A stretch of DNA of 24,621 nt, from NCBI GenBank assembly GCA_948560265.1, contig CAOXTD010000002.1, forward strand, positions 1-24,621. Direction: 5' to 3'. Source of the stretch: an uncultured Clostridia bacterium (lineage in GTDB: Bacteria > Bacillota > Clostridia > TANB77 > CAG-508). Of this stretch, positions 6,771-14,619 are shown one piece after another. The position numbers and the translations under genes are program-made. Below the pieces are notes generated by a model, which saw only the letters and a program-made list of their open reading frames with translations, searched no databases and was not told the origin of the DNA. Position 1 is the first letter of the stretch, and every line of letters begins with the position of its first letter.

Positions 6771-8165
6771 ATGGAAAGAATAAATAGACAAAGAGCACCA
6801 AAAGGAACAGTTACAATAAGGAAAAAAGGAAATAGTTATGAGGCAAGAGTAACATTAGCTCTAAATTCAATTATGGAAGGAGTTGATAAGAATCCAAGAC
6901 TTTCTCGAACAGCAAGAAGTGAACAAGAGGCAAGAAAAAGATTAGGTGAATTAATTACGGATGTATATTTTGATATTAAAAGGAATAGTACAATTCCTAA
7001 TGTTAAAGTATTTACGGAAGAATGTTCATCAGAATTAAATAAGTTTGCTGAATTTAATGAAGAAAAAGCAAAAAGGAAAATAGAGTTATTAGCAGATGAT
7101 TATACTTTATTTCCAAACATAGCAAAAGAATGGCTTAATTGGAAGAAGAATCAAGTTAATCCTACTACGAATAAAACAATTAGTTTAAAAACAGTAGAAA
7201 CATACATAAACACTATTAAAAATCATGTAATGGTAGATTTTGAAAAATATCATGTTAGTGAGATTAGTAAAGATTTAGTGGAAAATTATATTAATCAGAA
7301 AAGACAGAAAACACCTAGACTTGCTAAAGATTTGTTCTTGCTTATTAGAGCGGTATTAACTTATGCTAGAGATAAAAAAGGCTTAATAAAAGAAGTGCCA
7401 GACTTTGATTTGAAATTTCAAAAGAAGAAAAGAGCAAAGGTAGCAAAAGTGTGTTATTTACCAGAGGAGAGACAAAAAGTATGGCTTGATGTATGCGAGG
7501 AAGATAAAAGACCTTTTGCATTACTTTTTGCTACTCTACTTCAAACAGGTATGCGACCAGAAGAAGGTTGTGGTTTAAAATGGAAATCTGTTCATTTTAA
7601 TCAGAATAAAATTAGAGTAGAAAATGCATATAAAGATATTACTTTATATGATGATGAAATGAATATTACAGGACACATTATGACTGATGGAGATTTAAAA
7701 ACTACAGAAAGTTATCGCAATATACCAATGACACCACGATTAAAAGAAATGTTGCTAAACTTAAAAAGAGAGAAAATGAATAATCTACAATGTGGACAAG
7801 AATGGGATGATAACAAATATGTATTTTTAAATACAATAGGAACACCTTATGTTCCAGAAAGATTAACAAAAAAGATTACAGAATTTATTAAAAAACATAA
7901 ATTAGAACACATGACAATTTATGGATTTAGGCATTCTTTTGCAACTTTAATGAGTGAGAAGGGTATGGATAAAGAAGTTTTACGAGAATTAATGGGACAT
8001 GCTGAATTTGAAACTACAGATTTTTATTATATTCATGTGTCAGAAGAACGAAAGAAAAAAGAATTTGAAAGAGTAAATTTTGAGGAATTTCAGGGGAAAA
8101 GTAGTAAAAATAAGGGGAAAATCTTCACAGCGAAAAGAAAAATAAAAACTCTCAAACTTGCTTGA
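6771..8165 (+). CDS. int: Tyrosine-family site-specific integrase
   Basis: A 464-residue recombinase. The N-terminal arm-binding domain (residues about 8-60, APKGTVTIRKKGNSYEARV) would contact the upstream direct repeats. The SAM-like core-binding domain spans about 120-205. The catalytic domain carries TGMRPEEG (first Arg), a lysine strand after it, YGFRHSFATLM (Tyr at the usual first His, then Arg and His), LMGHAEFETT (second His) and the nucleophile in FYYIHV. Good AAGGAG site before ATG 6771. Its 3' end lies 5 bp from the CCA end of tRNA-Arg(ACG), which identifies the target. About 115 bp separate it from the xis-like gene; that gap holds no gene. Confidence 0.95.
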   Translation: MERINRQRAPKGTVTIRKKGNSYEARVTLALNSIMEGVDKNPRLSRTARSEQEARKRLGELITDVYFDIKRNSTIPNVKVFTEECSSELNKFAEFNEEKAKRKIELLADDYTLFPNIAKEWLNWKKNQVNPTTNKTISLKTVETYINTIKNHVMVDFEKYHVSEISKDLVENYINQKRQKTPRLAKDLFLLIRAVLTYARDKKGLIKEVPDFDLKFQKKKRAKVAKVCYLPEERQKVWLDVCEEDKRPFALLFATLLQTGMRPEEGCGLKWKSVHFNQNKIRVENAYKDITLYDDEMNITGHIMTDGDLKTTESYRNIPMTPRLKEMLLNLKREKMNNLQCGQEWDDNKYVFLNTIGTPYVPERLTKKITEFIKKHKLEHMTIYGFRHSFATLMSEKGMDKEVLRELMGHAEFETTDFYYIHVSEERKKKEFERVNFEEFQGKSSKNKGKIFTAKRKIKTLKLA

Positions 8166-8169
8166 GAGT
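8148..8169 (-). terminator. Terminator of tRNA-Arg(ACG), embedded in the 3' end of int
   Basis: Perfect 8-bp stem ACTCTCAA / TTGAGAGT (8148-8155, 8162-8169). On the minus strand it is followed by TTTTTATTTTT, so it terminates the tRNA. It overlaps the last codons and stop of the integrase gene. Confidence 0.75.
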
Positions 8170-8170
8170 A

Positions 8171-8247
8171 TGGTGCGACTGGAGGAATTCGAATCCCCGA
8201 CCTCTCGGTTCGTAGCCGAGTGCTCTATCCAGCTAAGCTACAGTCGC
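8171..8247 (-). tRNA. tRNA-Arg(ACG)
   Basis: Minus strand, 77 nt including an encoded CCA. Acceptor GCGACTG pairs fully with CAGTCGC; the anticodon stem CTCGG/CCGAG encloses CTACGAA, anticodon ACG; the T-loop is TTCGAAT. With A34 modified to inosine it reads CGU, CGC and CGA but not CGG. It is the attachment gene of the left element. The T-stem has one G-U pair (50-64). Confidence 0.95.
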
Positions 8248-8306
8248 ATATAATGAAAATATTATAAAGTACATTTACAACATTTTCGATATGAAATTTA
8301 TATTAA

Positions 8307-8345
8307 GGGGAATTTCAGGGGAAAACTTTTAACCTAAGTCCTTGA
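8307..8345 (+). pseudogene. C-terminal tail remnant of a second integrase
   Basis: The 17-mer GGAATTTCAGGGGAAAA at 8309-8325 is identical to 8084-8100 in the integrase, in the corresponding codon phase (EFQGK in both). The remnant reads GEFQGKTFNLSP then TGA at 8343-8345, with a stop immediately upstream, so only the last dozen codons survive. It sits about 40 bp from a truncated tRNA-Arg, the same layout as the intact int/tRNA pair. Confidence 0.6.
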
Positions 8346-8385
8346 AATCCCTAAATATCAATATTTATAAAACAAAGGGTGTGCG

Positions 8386-8425
8386 TTTCGTAGCCGAACG
8401 CTCTATCCAGCTAAGCTACGGCTGC
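8386..8425 (-). pseudogene. Truncated tRNA-Arg(ACG) remnant (5' half)
   Basis: On the minus strand this reproduces the 5' half of tRNA-Arg(ACG): a D-arm region identical over about 19 bases to the intact copy and the loop GGCTACGAA, but a different acceptor arm (GCAGCCG). The similarity ends right after the anticodon loop; no T-arm or 3' acceptor follows. It is likely a second, diverged tRNA-Arg copy broken by an earlier integration or deletion. Confidence 0.75.
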
Positions 8426-8432
8426 TAATAAA

Positions 8433-8474
8433 AAATAAGAAAAAGCAATCTTTATAGACCACTTTTTCTTATTT
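8433..8474 (-). terminator. Terminator of tRNA-Pro
   Basis: AAATAAGAAAAAG (8433-8445) pairs with CTTTTTCTTATTT (8462-8474). On the minus strand the stem follows tRNA-Pro directly and ends in a T-run. Confidence 0.7.
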
Positions 8475-8476
8475 AC

Positions 8477-8552
8477 TGGTCGAGGCGACAGGGATCGAAC
8501 CTGCGACCTCATGGTCCCAAACCACGCGCGCTACCAACTGCGCTACGCCTCG
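8477..8552 (-). tRNA. tRNA-Pro(TGG)
   Basis: Minus strand, 76 nt including CCA. Acceptor CGAGGCG/CGCCTCG; anticodon stem CGTGG/CCATG around TTTGGGA, anticodon TGG. All arms fold normally. The region 8553-8689 after it is AT-rich and holds no gene. Confidence 0.95.
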
Positions 8553-8689
8553 ATTTTTCACAGCTACTCATATACTATATCACAAAATTTTGAGTTTTGC
8601 AATATATTTCAAAAAAATTATAAGCAAAATACAAAAATATTTAATCACATAAAAAAATAAAAATAATATTCTATAATAGGTGATTTTTT

Positions 8690-9640
8690 ATGGGAGAAAA
8701 TAGTGAGGAAGAAGATATGATTAAAATAGTTCCAACCAATCAAAAATATCATTATGATTTAATGAAACAAAATATTAGAGAGCTAAAAAGAGCATATCCT
8801 TTTTTAGAAATCAAAACAGCAGGGCGTAGTGTTTTAGGAAAACCAATTCCTTACATCAAAATAGGAACAGGAAAAAAGCAAATATTGTACCATGCTAGTA
8901 TTCATGCAAATGAGTGGATAACATCTGTACTTCTAATGAAATTTATCGAAAATTTTTGTAAAGCTTATATTTTCAATCAAAATATACAAGGATATTCAGC
9001 ACAAAGATTATTTCAAAACATCTCTTTATATATTATTCCTATGGTTAATCCAGATGGAGTAGATTTAGTGACAGGAAATATAGATAAAAAGAGTAAGATT
9101 TATCAGAATTATCAAGAAATTGCTTCAAGATTTCCGACGATACCATTTCCAGATGGATGGAAAGCAAATTTTAATGGTGTGGACTTAAATTTACAATTTC
9201 CAGCAGGGTGGCGAGATGCTAAAAAGATCAAATTTAAACAAGGCTTTACAGGTCCAGCACCAAGAGACTTTGTAGGAGAAGGACCGCTTACACAGCCAGA
9301 AGCATTAATGCTTTACGATTTTACTCTTAGTCATGATTTTAGCTTAACAATTTCATATCATACACAAGGGCAAGAAATCTATTGGGATTTTCAAAATATC
9401 AATCCACCTAGAGGATATGAAATAGGAAGGCAATTTGCAAAAGTTAGTGGCTATGATTTAACAGAAGTACCATATAATTCAAGCTTTGCGGGGTATAAAG
9501 ATTGGTTCATACAAGATTATAACAGACCAGGATATACGATAGAAGCAGGAGCTGGTGAGAACCCACTTCCTATTTCTCAATTTAACCAAATTTACCAAGA
9601 CAACGAAGGAATTTTGCTATATGGAATGATACTTGCTTAA
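8690..9640 (+). CDS. M14 zinc carboxypeptidase, gamma-D-glutamyl-meso-diaminopimelate peptidase type
   Basis: A 316-residue M14 metallopeptidase that would cleave peptidoglycan stem peptides (the gamma-D-Glu-meso-DAP bond). Zinc ligands are in IHANEW (His72, Glu75) and SYHTQG (His224); the catalytic Glu is in TIEAGAG (Glu285). Substrate-side motifs NPDGVDLV and GVDLNLQFPAGW are those of the Bacillus/Clostridium endopeptidase I group rather than of digestive carboxypeptidases, which have GVDLNRNF. No signal peptide or LysM domain is present, unlike many spore-associated relatives, suggesting a cytoplasmic peptide-recycling role. Start ATG 8690 has a weak AGGTGA; ATG 8717 is an alternative. It is followed by a hairpin at 9652 and a convergent gene. 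Confidence 0.85.
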   Translation: MGENSEEEDMIKIVPTNQKYHYDLMKQNIRELKRAYPFLEIKTAGRSVLGKPIPYIKIGTGKKQILYHASIHANEWITSVLLMKFIENFCKAYIFNQNIQGYSAQRLFQNISLYIIPMVNPDGVDLVTGNIDKKSKIYQNYQEIASRFPTIPFPDGWKANFNGVDLNLQFPAGWRDAKKIKFKQGFTGPAPRDFVGEGPLTQPEALMLYDFTLSHDFSLTISYHTQGQEIYWDFQNINPPRGYEIGRQFAKVSGYDLTEVPYNSSFAGYKDWFIQDYNRPGYTIEAGAGENPLPISQFNQIYQDNEGILLYGMILA

Positions 9641-9651
9641 ATCAAAAAGGT

Positions 9652-9680
9652 ACAACTCATTATATGAGTTGTATCTTTTA
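9652..9680. terminator. Bidirectional terminator between convergent genes
   Basis: ACAACTCAT / ATGAGTTGT (9652-9660, 9664-9672) with a 3-base loop, followed by ATCTTTTATC. It serves the M14 gene and probably also the convergent membrane protein gene. Confidence 0.7.
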
Positions 9681-9684
9681 TCAT

Positions 9685-10401
9685 TTATAAATAAATTCCT
9701 AAATAAGAGCATACAAATTTTACAATATAGAAAATACCAATAATTAAAGCAAACTTCCAAAAGTAAGAATCATTTTTATCTTCTTCTAATAAATTTTTAA
9801 CTGCAAAGAATAGAAGAACAGTAGATAAAACATTACAAAATCCTGAAAAAGCAGAAGTAATTTTAGTGAAATGACTATTTACCAATACTAATAAATTAAA
9901 AGCATTTGCTATTACAATAGGAATTTTTGCAATTAAAATAGTACTAATTATTGTTAAAAAGGACCTGTTTTTTACTTTTTTAAATCCATAAACTAAGCCT
10001 GAGAGAACCAAAACAGTAATGATAGGTGCTACCAGAGTTTTTACAAGTAGAAACATATTATGGAATAAGTTTTGGAAAAAGTAAGCGAAATTACCCAACG
10101 GTCCAAATAAATAAGTAGTTGCCATGCTTAAAATATTAGAAATTAAAAGAATAGCAATCCAAACTACAAAAATAATAATAGCAATTTTTACAAACTTATT
10201 ATCAACACTAGAGGCAGACTTCTTTATTTCTCCAAGAGGATTTTTGAAAAAGGAAAAGAAAAAACCTTTAGCCTCTTTAGAATCATTTTTTAAATCTACA
10301 TTTTTGATGGTATCTTTTACTTGATTTACTGTTTCTTCTGTTTCTTTTTTGACATCTTCTGCATTTACATTAAAAGTGGTTTTATTTTCATTTTCCTCCA
10401 T
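9685..10401 (-). CDS. Yip1-like polytopic membrane protein
   Basis: A 238-residue membrane protein. Residues 1-45 are a charged, Glu/Lys-rich cytoplasmic tail. Five hydrophobic segments follow at about 72-93 (IAIIIFVVWIAILLISNIL), 112-135, 147-168, 180-200 and 214-236. The pattern of a soluble N-terminal tail plus a five-helix bundle with NRSFLTIISTILIAKIP resembles Yip1-type proteins of Firmicutes, whose role is unclear. ATG 10401 is preceded by GAAAGGGCGA. Stand-alone gene, convergent with M14. Confidence 0.6.
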   Translation of the reverse strand: MEENENKTTFNVNAEDVKKETEETVNQVKDTIKNVDLKNDSKEAKGFFFSFFKNPLGEIKKSASSVDNKFVKIAIIIFVVWIAILLISNILSMATTYLFGPLGNFAYFFQNLFHNMFLLVKTLVAPIITVLVLSGLVYGFKKVKNRSFLTIISTILIAKIPIVIANAFNLLVLVNSHFTKITSAFSGFCNVLSTVLLFFAVKNLLEEDKNDSYFWKFALIIGIFYIVKFVCSYLGIYL

Positions 10402-10596
10402 ATATATCGCCCTTTCTTCTAAAATCTAAAATTATTAAACTACAAAAAAATTAAAAAGTAAATAAAATTCATTAAATTATACGATAAGGAAAGAGGAAAT
10501 ATTACAAAAAATACATAAAAAAATATAAAATGGGTATTCTAAAATTGAAATAATGTGATAAAATGAGAGCATCAAAATAAGGAAGGAGAGAAAGAA

Positions 10597-12006
10597 ATGG
10601 ACAAAAAGGAAGCAGAAGACTTAAAGAAAAGATTATTTAACCAAAAGGAAAATGGTTGGAAATCTAAATCAGTAGAGGAAAGAGATAAAATTTTAGATTA
10701 TGCCAAAGGTTATATAGACTATATGAATCGTTCTAAAACAGAAAGAGAAATTATAGAGAGCTCTAAAAAAATAGCAGAGGAGTATGGATTTCAAGATATA
10801 GCAGCTTATCCAGAGTTAAAAAAAGGAGATAAGGTATATTATATTAATCGTGAAAAAAGTATGTACTTAGCAGTAATTGGAGAAGAACCATTAGAAAATG
10901 GATTAAATATTATTGGAGCACATGCTGATTCACCAAGATTAGATTTAAAGCCAAATCCATTATATGAAGATACAGAACTAGCTTATTTCAAAACTCATTA
11001 TTATGGTGGCATTAAGAAATATCAATGGACAACAATACCACTTGCTATTCATGGTGTAATTGTCAAAACAAATGGTGAAAAAGTAAAAGTTTGTATTGGA
11101 GAAGATTTAAATGATCCAATTTTTACAATTACAGATTTATTACCACATTTAGCACAAGATCAAATGAAGAAAAAAGCTACAGAAGTAGTAGAAGGAGAAG
11201 ACTTAAACTTATTAATTGGAAGTATTCCATTCGAAGCTGATGTATCTGAAAGAGTAAAATTAAATATGCTATCTATTTTAAATGAAAAATATGGTATTAC
11301 AGAAGCAGATTTATTAAGTTCAGAACTAGAACTAGTACCAGCAATGCCATGTAGAAGTATGGGATTTGACAATAGCATGGTAGCAGGATATGGACAAGAT
11401 GATAAAATTTGTGTGTACAGCTCATTAACAGCATTAATGAATATTGAAAATCAGAAAAAGACTGCAGTATGTATTATCTCTGATAAAGAAGAAATTGGAA
11501 GTATGGGAAATACAGGAATGGAATCACATGTATTTGATACATTCATTTCTGAGCTATTAAATAAAATGGGAGTAAATAGACCAAATTTATTAGAAAAGGT
11601 ATTTTGCAATTCAAAAATGCTATCAGCAGATGTAGATGCAGCATTAGATCCAATCTATAGTAGTGTATCAGAAAAAAATAACGCATCTTTCCTAGGAAGA
11701 GGAATTGGATTAAATAAATATACAGGAGCAAGAGGAAAGTCAGGCGCTTCTGATGCTAATGCGGAATTTGTAGCAGAAGTAAGAAGAATTTTTGAACAAA
11801 ATCACATTGCATATCAAATTGCTGAGCTTGGAAAGGTAGATGTTGGTGGTGGTGGAACCATTGCGTACATTTTAGCCAATAAAGGAATTGACGTAATTGA
11901 CTGTGGGGTGCCAGTGCTTTCTATGCACTCACCTTATGAAGTAACAAGCAAACTAGACTTATATGAAGCACACCGTGGTTATGAAGCTTTTTGGAAAAAT
12001 GCATAA
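10597..12006 (+). CDS. M18-family aminopeptidase
   Basis: A 469-residue cytosolic metallo-aminopeptidase of the M18 (aspartyl aminopeptidase-like) family, a usual length. Metal and active-site motifs are GAHADSPRLDLKP (His109, Asp111), SDKEEIGSMGNTGM (the catalytic Glu pair) and VPVLSMHSPYEV near the C terminus. KTHYYGGIKKYQWTTIPLAIHGV is characteristic of the bacterial branch. It would release N-terminal residues from peptides in protein turnover. The start ATG 10597 has GGAAGGAG upstream. A terminator at 12025 follows. The interval 10402-10596 contains only AT-rich promoter-like sequence. Confidence 0.93.
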   Translation: MDKKEAEDLKKRLFNQKENGWKSKSVEERDKILDYAKGYIDYMNRSKTEREIIESSKKIAEEYGFQDIAAYPELKKGDKVYYINREKSMYLAVIGEEPLENGLNIIGAHADSPRLDLKPNPLYEDTELAYFKTHYYGGIKKYQWTTIPLAIHGVIVKTNGEKVKVCIGEDLNDPIFTITDLLPHLAQDQMKKKATEVVEGEDLNLLIGSIPFEADVSERVKLNMLSILNEKYGITEADLLSSELELVPAMPCRSMGFDNSMVAGYGQDDKICVYSSLTALMNIENQKKTAVCIISDKEEIGSMGNTGMESHVFDTFISELLNKMGVNRPNLLEKVFCNSKMLSADVDAALDPIYSSVSEKNNASFLGRGIGLNKYTGARGKSGASDANAEFVAEVRRIFEQNHIAYQIAELGKVDVGGGGTIAYILANKGIDVIDCGVPVLSMHSPYEVTSKLDLYEAHRGYEAFWKNA

Positions 12007-12024
12007 GTTGACAAAATAAAAAAG

Positions 12025-12045
12025 GGCACCAAACATGGTGCCTTT
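12025..12045 (+). terminator. Terminator of the M18 gene
   Basis: GGCACC / GGTGCC (12025-12030, 12037-12042) followed by TTTTGATG, 19 bp after the stop. Confidence 0.75.
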
Positions 12046-12052
12046 TGATGTG

Positions 12053-12307
12053 CTATTTACGAGAATGGTGTTTTTTGTTAAAGCACGGGAGCTGCAACCC
12101 CTTAGGACCCGCATGCTCGCAGTTAGACGGGTGTTCCGCAAAGCAGAAATCAAGGTAGTGGCAGGTGCCTCCAGAACAGAAACAATGAGGAATGTAGTTC
12201 TTGCTGGATTTCATATACTGACATTTTGCTTGCCCCGAGCTTTGACAAATATCTCGGTAGAGACACGGAACTAATTTCCGTCTTGCATTTCCTCTTCTTC
12301 TACTCAC
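12053..12307 (-). CDS. Cys/His-rich 84-aa protein of unknown function, GC outlier
   Basis: A GTG start at 12307 lies 8 bp after AAGGAGG, an excellent site; a longer in-frame opening upstream has none. The product has nine cysteines, including CFCSGGTC at 42-49, plus several His and a basic N terminus (SRRRGNARRK), which suggests zinc or other metal binding or disulfide-linked structure. No signal peptide. Base composition is clearly higher in GC than its neighbours, and it uses one CGG codon as arginine, so it is probably a recent arrival. The family is not recognised. It converges on the terminator of the M18 gene. Confidence 0.6.
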   Translation of the reverse strand: MSRRRGNARRKLVPCLYRDICQSSGQAKCQYMKSSKNYIPHCFCSGGTCHYLDFCFAEHPSNCEHAGPKGLQLPCFNKKHHSRK

Positions 12308-12417
12308 ATCAAAAACCTCCTTCAATTTAGGTATAAATAATATTATAACATTTTCTGGAAAAAAATGCAAAAAATGAATGGATTCTTAATAAATACAACA
12401 AAATTTTATATAAAGAG

Positions 12418-12464
12418 TATTCAATTTTAAAAGTATTGAATAATTACAAGTAATATAGTAGAAT
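12418..12464 (+). promoter_or_regulatory. Promoter of murT-gatD-M29 with inverted repeat over the -35
   Basis: A -35 TTGAAT (12436-12441), a 17-bp spacer and a -10 TAGAAT (12459-12464). An 8-bp inverted repeat TATTCAAT / ATTGAATA (12418-12425, 12435-12442) covers the -35 and could be an operator. The region 12308-12527 holds no other gene. Confidence 0.55.
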
Positions 12465-12527
12465 AACAATAAGTTGAACTTTCAAAAAGAAAGGGGAATG
12501 TTAGTAAAATCTAACAATAGGTAAGAA

Positions 12528-13859
12528 ATGAAAAAATTTTTAATTATTATGATAACAAAGCTAATAGCAAAGATATTAAGAATATTTGGAAAAAATGCAG
12601 GTAACTTACCAGGAAATCTTGCTTTAAAATGGGATAAAACTATTTTAAATTACTTTGAAATAACAGGCAAAGTCATTGCTGTTACAGGAACAAATGGAAA
12701 AACAATGACTAACAATTGTATTGCTCAGATTTTAAAAGATAGTGGCAAAAAAGTAGTCAGTAATTTACAAGGAAATAATATGGAAACAGGTATATTATCT
12801 GCTTTAATCAAAAATTGTTCTTTAACAGGAAAAATAGACACAGATTATTTGGTGTTTGAAACAGACGAAAGTTATGTACCAGTCTTATATCAAAAAATTC
12901 CGTTAGATTGTTTAGTCGTTCTAAACTTCTTTAGGGATCAATTAGATAGAAATGGAGAAATGGAAACTCTTATTTTAAAAATTCAAAAATTTCTAGAAAC
13001 ATACACAGGAAATCTTATCTTAAATGCAGATGATCCGAATGTTAGTAGACTTTCCAAAGCTAATCCAGAAAATAATAATATCTATTTTTATTCTGTAGAT
13101 AAATGCGAAGAATCTACAGAAGAACTACATGAAGCAGCAGAAGGAACTTATTGTCCATTTTGCAGAACAAAATTGCAATATGAATATTATCAGTATGCTC
13201 ATATAGGCAAATTTGAATGTTCAGAATGTCATTATGGAAAAGAAGACATCTACCAGCTACTAACGCAAATTAATGTAGAAAATGGAACCTTTACAATAGG
13301 GGAAAATGATTACAAAACACAATATGATAGTTTATATGCTTTTTATGATTTAGCAGCAGCAACAGCAATGGCAAAATTATATCAAATTCCAGAAGAATCA
13401 GTTAGGCAAACAGTTGAGAAATTTGTATTAAACAATGGCAGATTAGAAAAATTGGAAGTAAATGATTGTAAAACTACCATTAACTTAGCTAAAAACCCTA
13501 CAGGTGTTAATGTTAGCTTAAGATTTTTAAACAAAGACCCTAATCCAAAAGAATTATTATTTGTTTTAAATGATAATGTACCAGATGGAAAAGATGTTTC
13601 TTGGATTTGGGATATTGATTTCGAAAAATTAGAAAATGTAGAACGAGTGGTTACAGCAGGATTGCGCTCATATGATGCAGCAATTCGAATTAAAACAGCA
13701 GGATATCCTATAGAAAAAATTATTCCTTGTAGCAGTATTAAGGAAGCAGTAGACAAATTATATGAAACACAAAATACGAAATATATTATTGCTAACTATA
13801 CAGCCATTCAAAATACAAGAAAAGAAGTATTAGATTATAAAGAGTCTCACAAAAAATAA
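12528..13859 (+). CDS. murT: Lipid II isoglutaminyl synthase, Mur ligase subunit MurT
   Basis: A 443-residue Mur-ligase-like enzyme that, with GatD, amidates the D-glutamate of lipid II to D-isoglutamine at the inner face of the membrane. Evidence: Mur P-loop VTGTNGKTMT (residues 52-61), FETDESYVP, VVLNFFRDQLDRNGE, NADDPN, a four-cysteine zinc ribbon CPFC...CSEC (209, 212, 231, 234) characteristic of MurT, the NPTG motif near 325, and the C-terminal DUF1727 region with DGKDVSWIWDIDFE. The N-terminal hydrophobic stretch (residues 1-20) may associate with the membrane. GatD starts 10 bp downstream. The ribosome site before ATG 12528 is modest (AGGTAAG). Confidence 0.95.
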   Translation: MKKFLIIMITKLIAKILRIFGKNAGNLPGNLALKWDKTILNYFEITGKVIAVTGTNGKTMTNNCIAQILKDSGKKVVSNLQGNNMETGILSALIKNCSLTGKIDTDYLVFETDESYVPVLYQKIPLDCLVVLNFFRDQLDRNGEMETLILKIQKFLETYTGNLILNADDPNVSRLSKANPENNNIYFYSVDKCEESTEELHEAAEGTYCPFCRTKLQYEYYQYAHIGKFECSECHYGKEDIYQLLTQINVENGTFTIGENDYKTQYDSLYAFYDLAAATAMAKLYQIPEESVRQTVEKFVLNNGRLEKLEVNDCKTTINLAKNPTGVNVSLRFLNKDPNPKELLFVLNDNVPDGKDVSWIWDIDFEKLENVERVVTAGLRSYDAAIRIKTAGYPIEKIIPCSSIKEAVDKLYETQNTKYIIANYTAIQNTRKEVLDYKESHKK

Positions 13860-13869
13860 GGAGAAAAGA

Positions 13870-14613
13870 ATGAAAGAAATTAAAATTTTATATTTATATC
13901 CAGATATGTTGAATTTATATGGTGATAGAGGAAATATACAAGCAATTAGGTATCGCGCTGAAAAAAGAGGAATTACAGTTCAAGTTGATTATCACTATTT
14001 AAATGGACAAGCTCCTGACTTTTGTTCTTATGATATTGTATTTTCAGGTGGAGGGGCAGACAAGGAACAAGCATTAGTAGCTGCAGATATGATGCAATAT
14101 AAAGAGAATATTCAAAAGGCAGTAGATGAAGGAGTATTCTTTCTATTAGTTTGTGGTTCTTATCAATTATTTGGTAAGTACTATAAAGGAGTAGAGGGGG
14201 ATGTAATACCAGGTTTGGAAATATTTGATTTTTATACAGAAGCCATTCAAGATAGAACGAAAAGATGTATTGGAAATGTAGTAATACAAACTGAATTAAA
14301 TGGAAAGAAGACAAAAATAATTGGATATGAAAATCACGGTGGGCAAACCAAAGATGTGGCTAGTTCTTTTGGAAAAGTATTAAAAGGACAAGGCAATACT
14401 TTTGGAGCAGCAGAGGAAGGGTTTATGATAAAAAATGTAATTGCAACTTATATTCATGGAACACTCTTGTCTAAAAATCCAGACATTACAGATTACATTA
14501 TACAATATGCTTTAGAAAGAAAATATGAAGAAAAAGTAGAGTTAGAGCCATTAGATGATACCTTTGAAGAAAAATGTAGAGAACAGTTATTACATCAGTT
14601 TTTGGGAGAATAA
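13870..14613 (+). CDS. gatD: Lipid II isoglutaminyl synthase, glutaminase subunit GatD
   Basis: A 247-residue class I glutamine amidotransferase (CobB/CobQ-like). It supplies ammonia from glutamine to MurT. The nucleophile is Cys95 in VCGSYQ, His196 in YIHGTLL completes the dyad, and FSGGGADKEQ (58-67) is the oxyanion region. YLYPDMLNLYGDRGN at the N terminus is a GatD hallmark. AAGGAG precedes ATG 13870, and the gene lies in an operon with murT and the aminopeptidase. Confidence 0.95.
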   Translation: MKEIKILYLYPDMLNLYGDRGNIQAIRYRAEKRGITVQVDYHYLNGQAPDFCSYDIVFSGGGADKEQALVAADMMQYKENIQKAVDEGVFFLLVCGSYQLFGKYYKGVEGDVIPGLEIFDFYTEAIQDRTKRCIGNVVIQTELNGKKTKIIGYENHGGQTKDVASSFGKVLKGQGNTFGAAEEGFMIKNVIATYIHGTLLSKNPDITDYIIQYALERKYEEKVELEPLDDTFEEKCREQLLHQFLGE

Positions 14614-14619
14614 GAAAAA

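Larger units (their letters stand above)
1..8174. mobile_element. Right-hand part of an integrative element at tRNA-Arg(ACG); left end outside window
   Basis: An element of which only the right part is visible. The support is a tyrosine integrase (6771-8165) reading toward and stopping 5 bp before the CCA end of a minus-strand tRNA-Arg, an excisionase-like gene just upstream of it, three regularly spaced direct repeats upstream of that, and accessory genes with no housekeeping function. Integrase beside the 3' end of a tRNA is the classical arrangement for integration into that tRNA. No relaxase, coupling protein or phage structural gene is present in the visible part, so it could be an ICE, a mobilizable element or a phage satellite. 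The left attachment site is not in the window. Confidence 0.65.

Noticed and set aside
12035..12274. Plus-strand open frame of 79 codons opposite the Cys-rich gene
   Set aside because: No ribosome site and it overlaps the M18 terminator; the minus-strand frame has AAGGAGG and a coherent Cys/His pattern.
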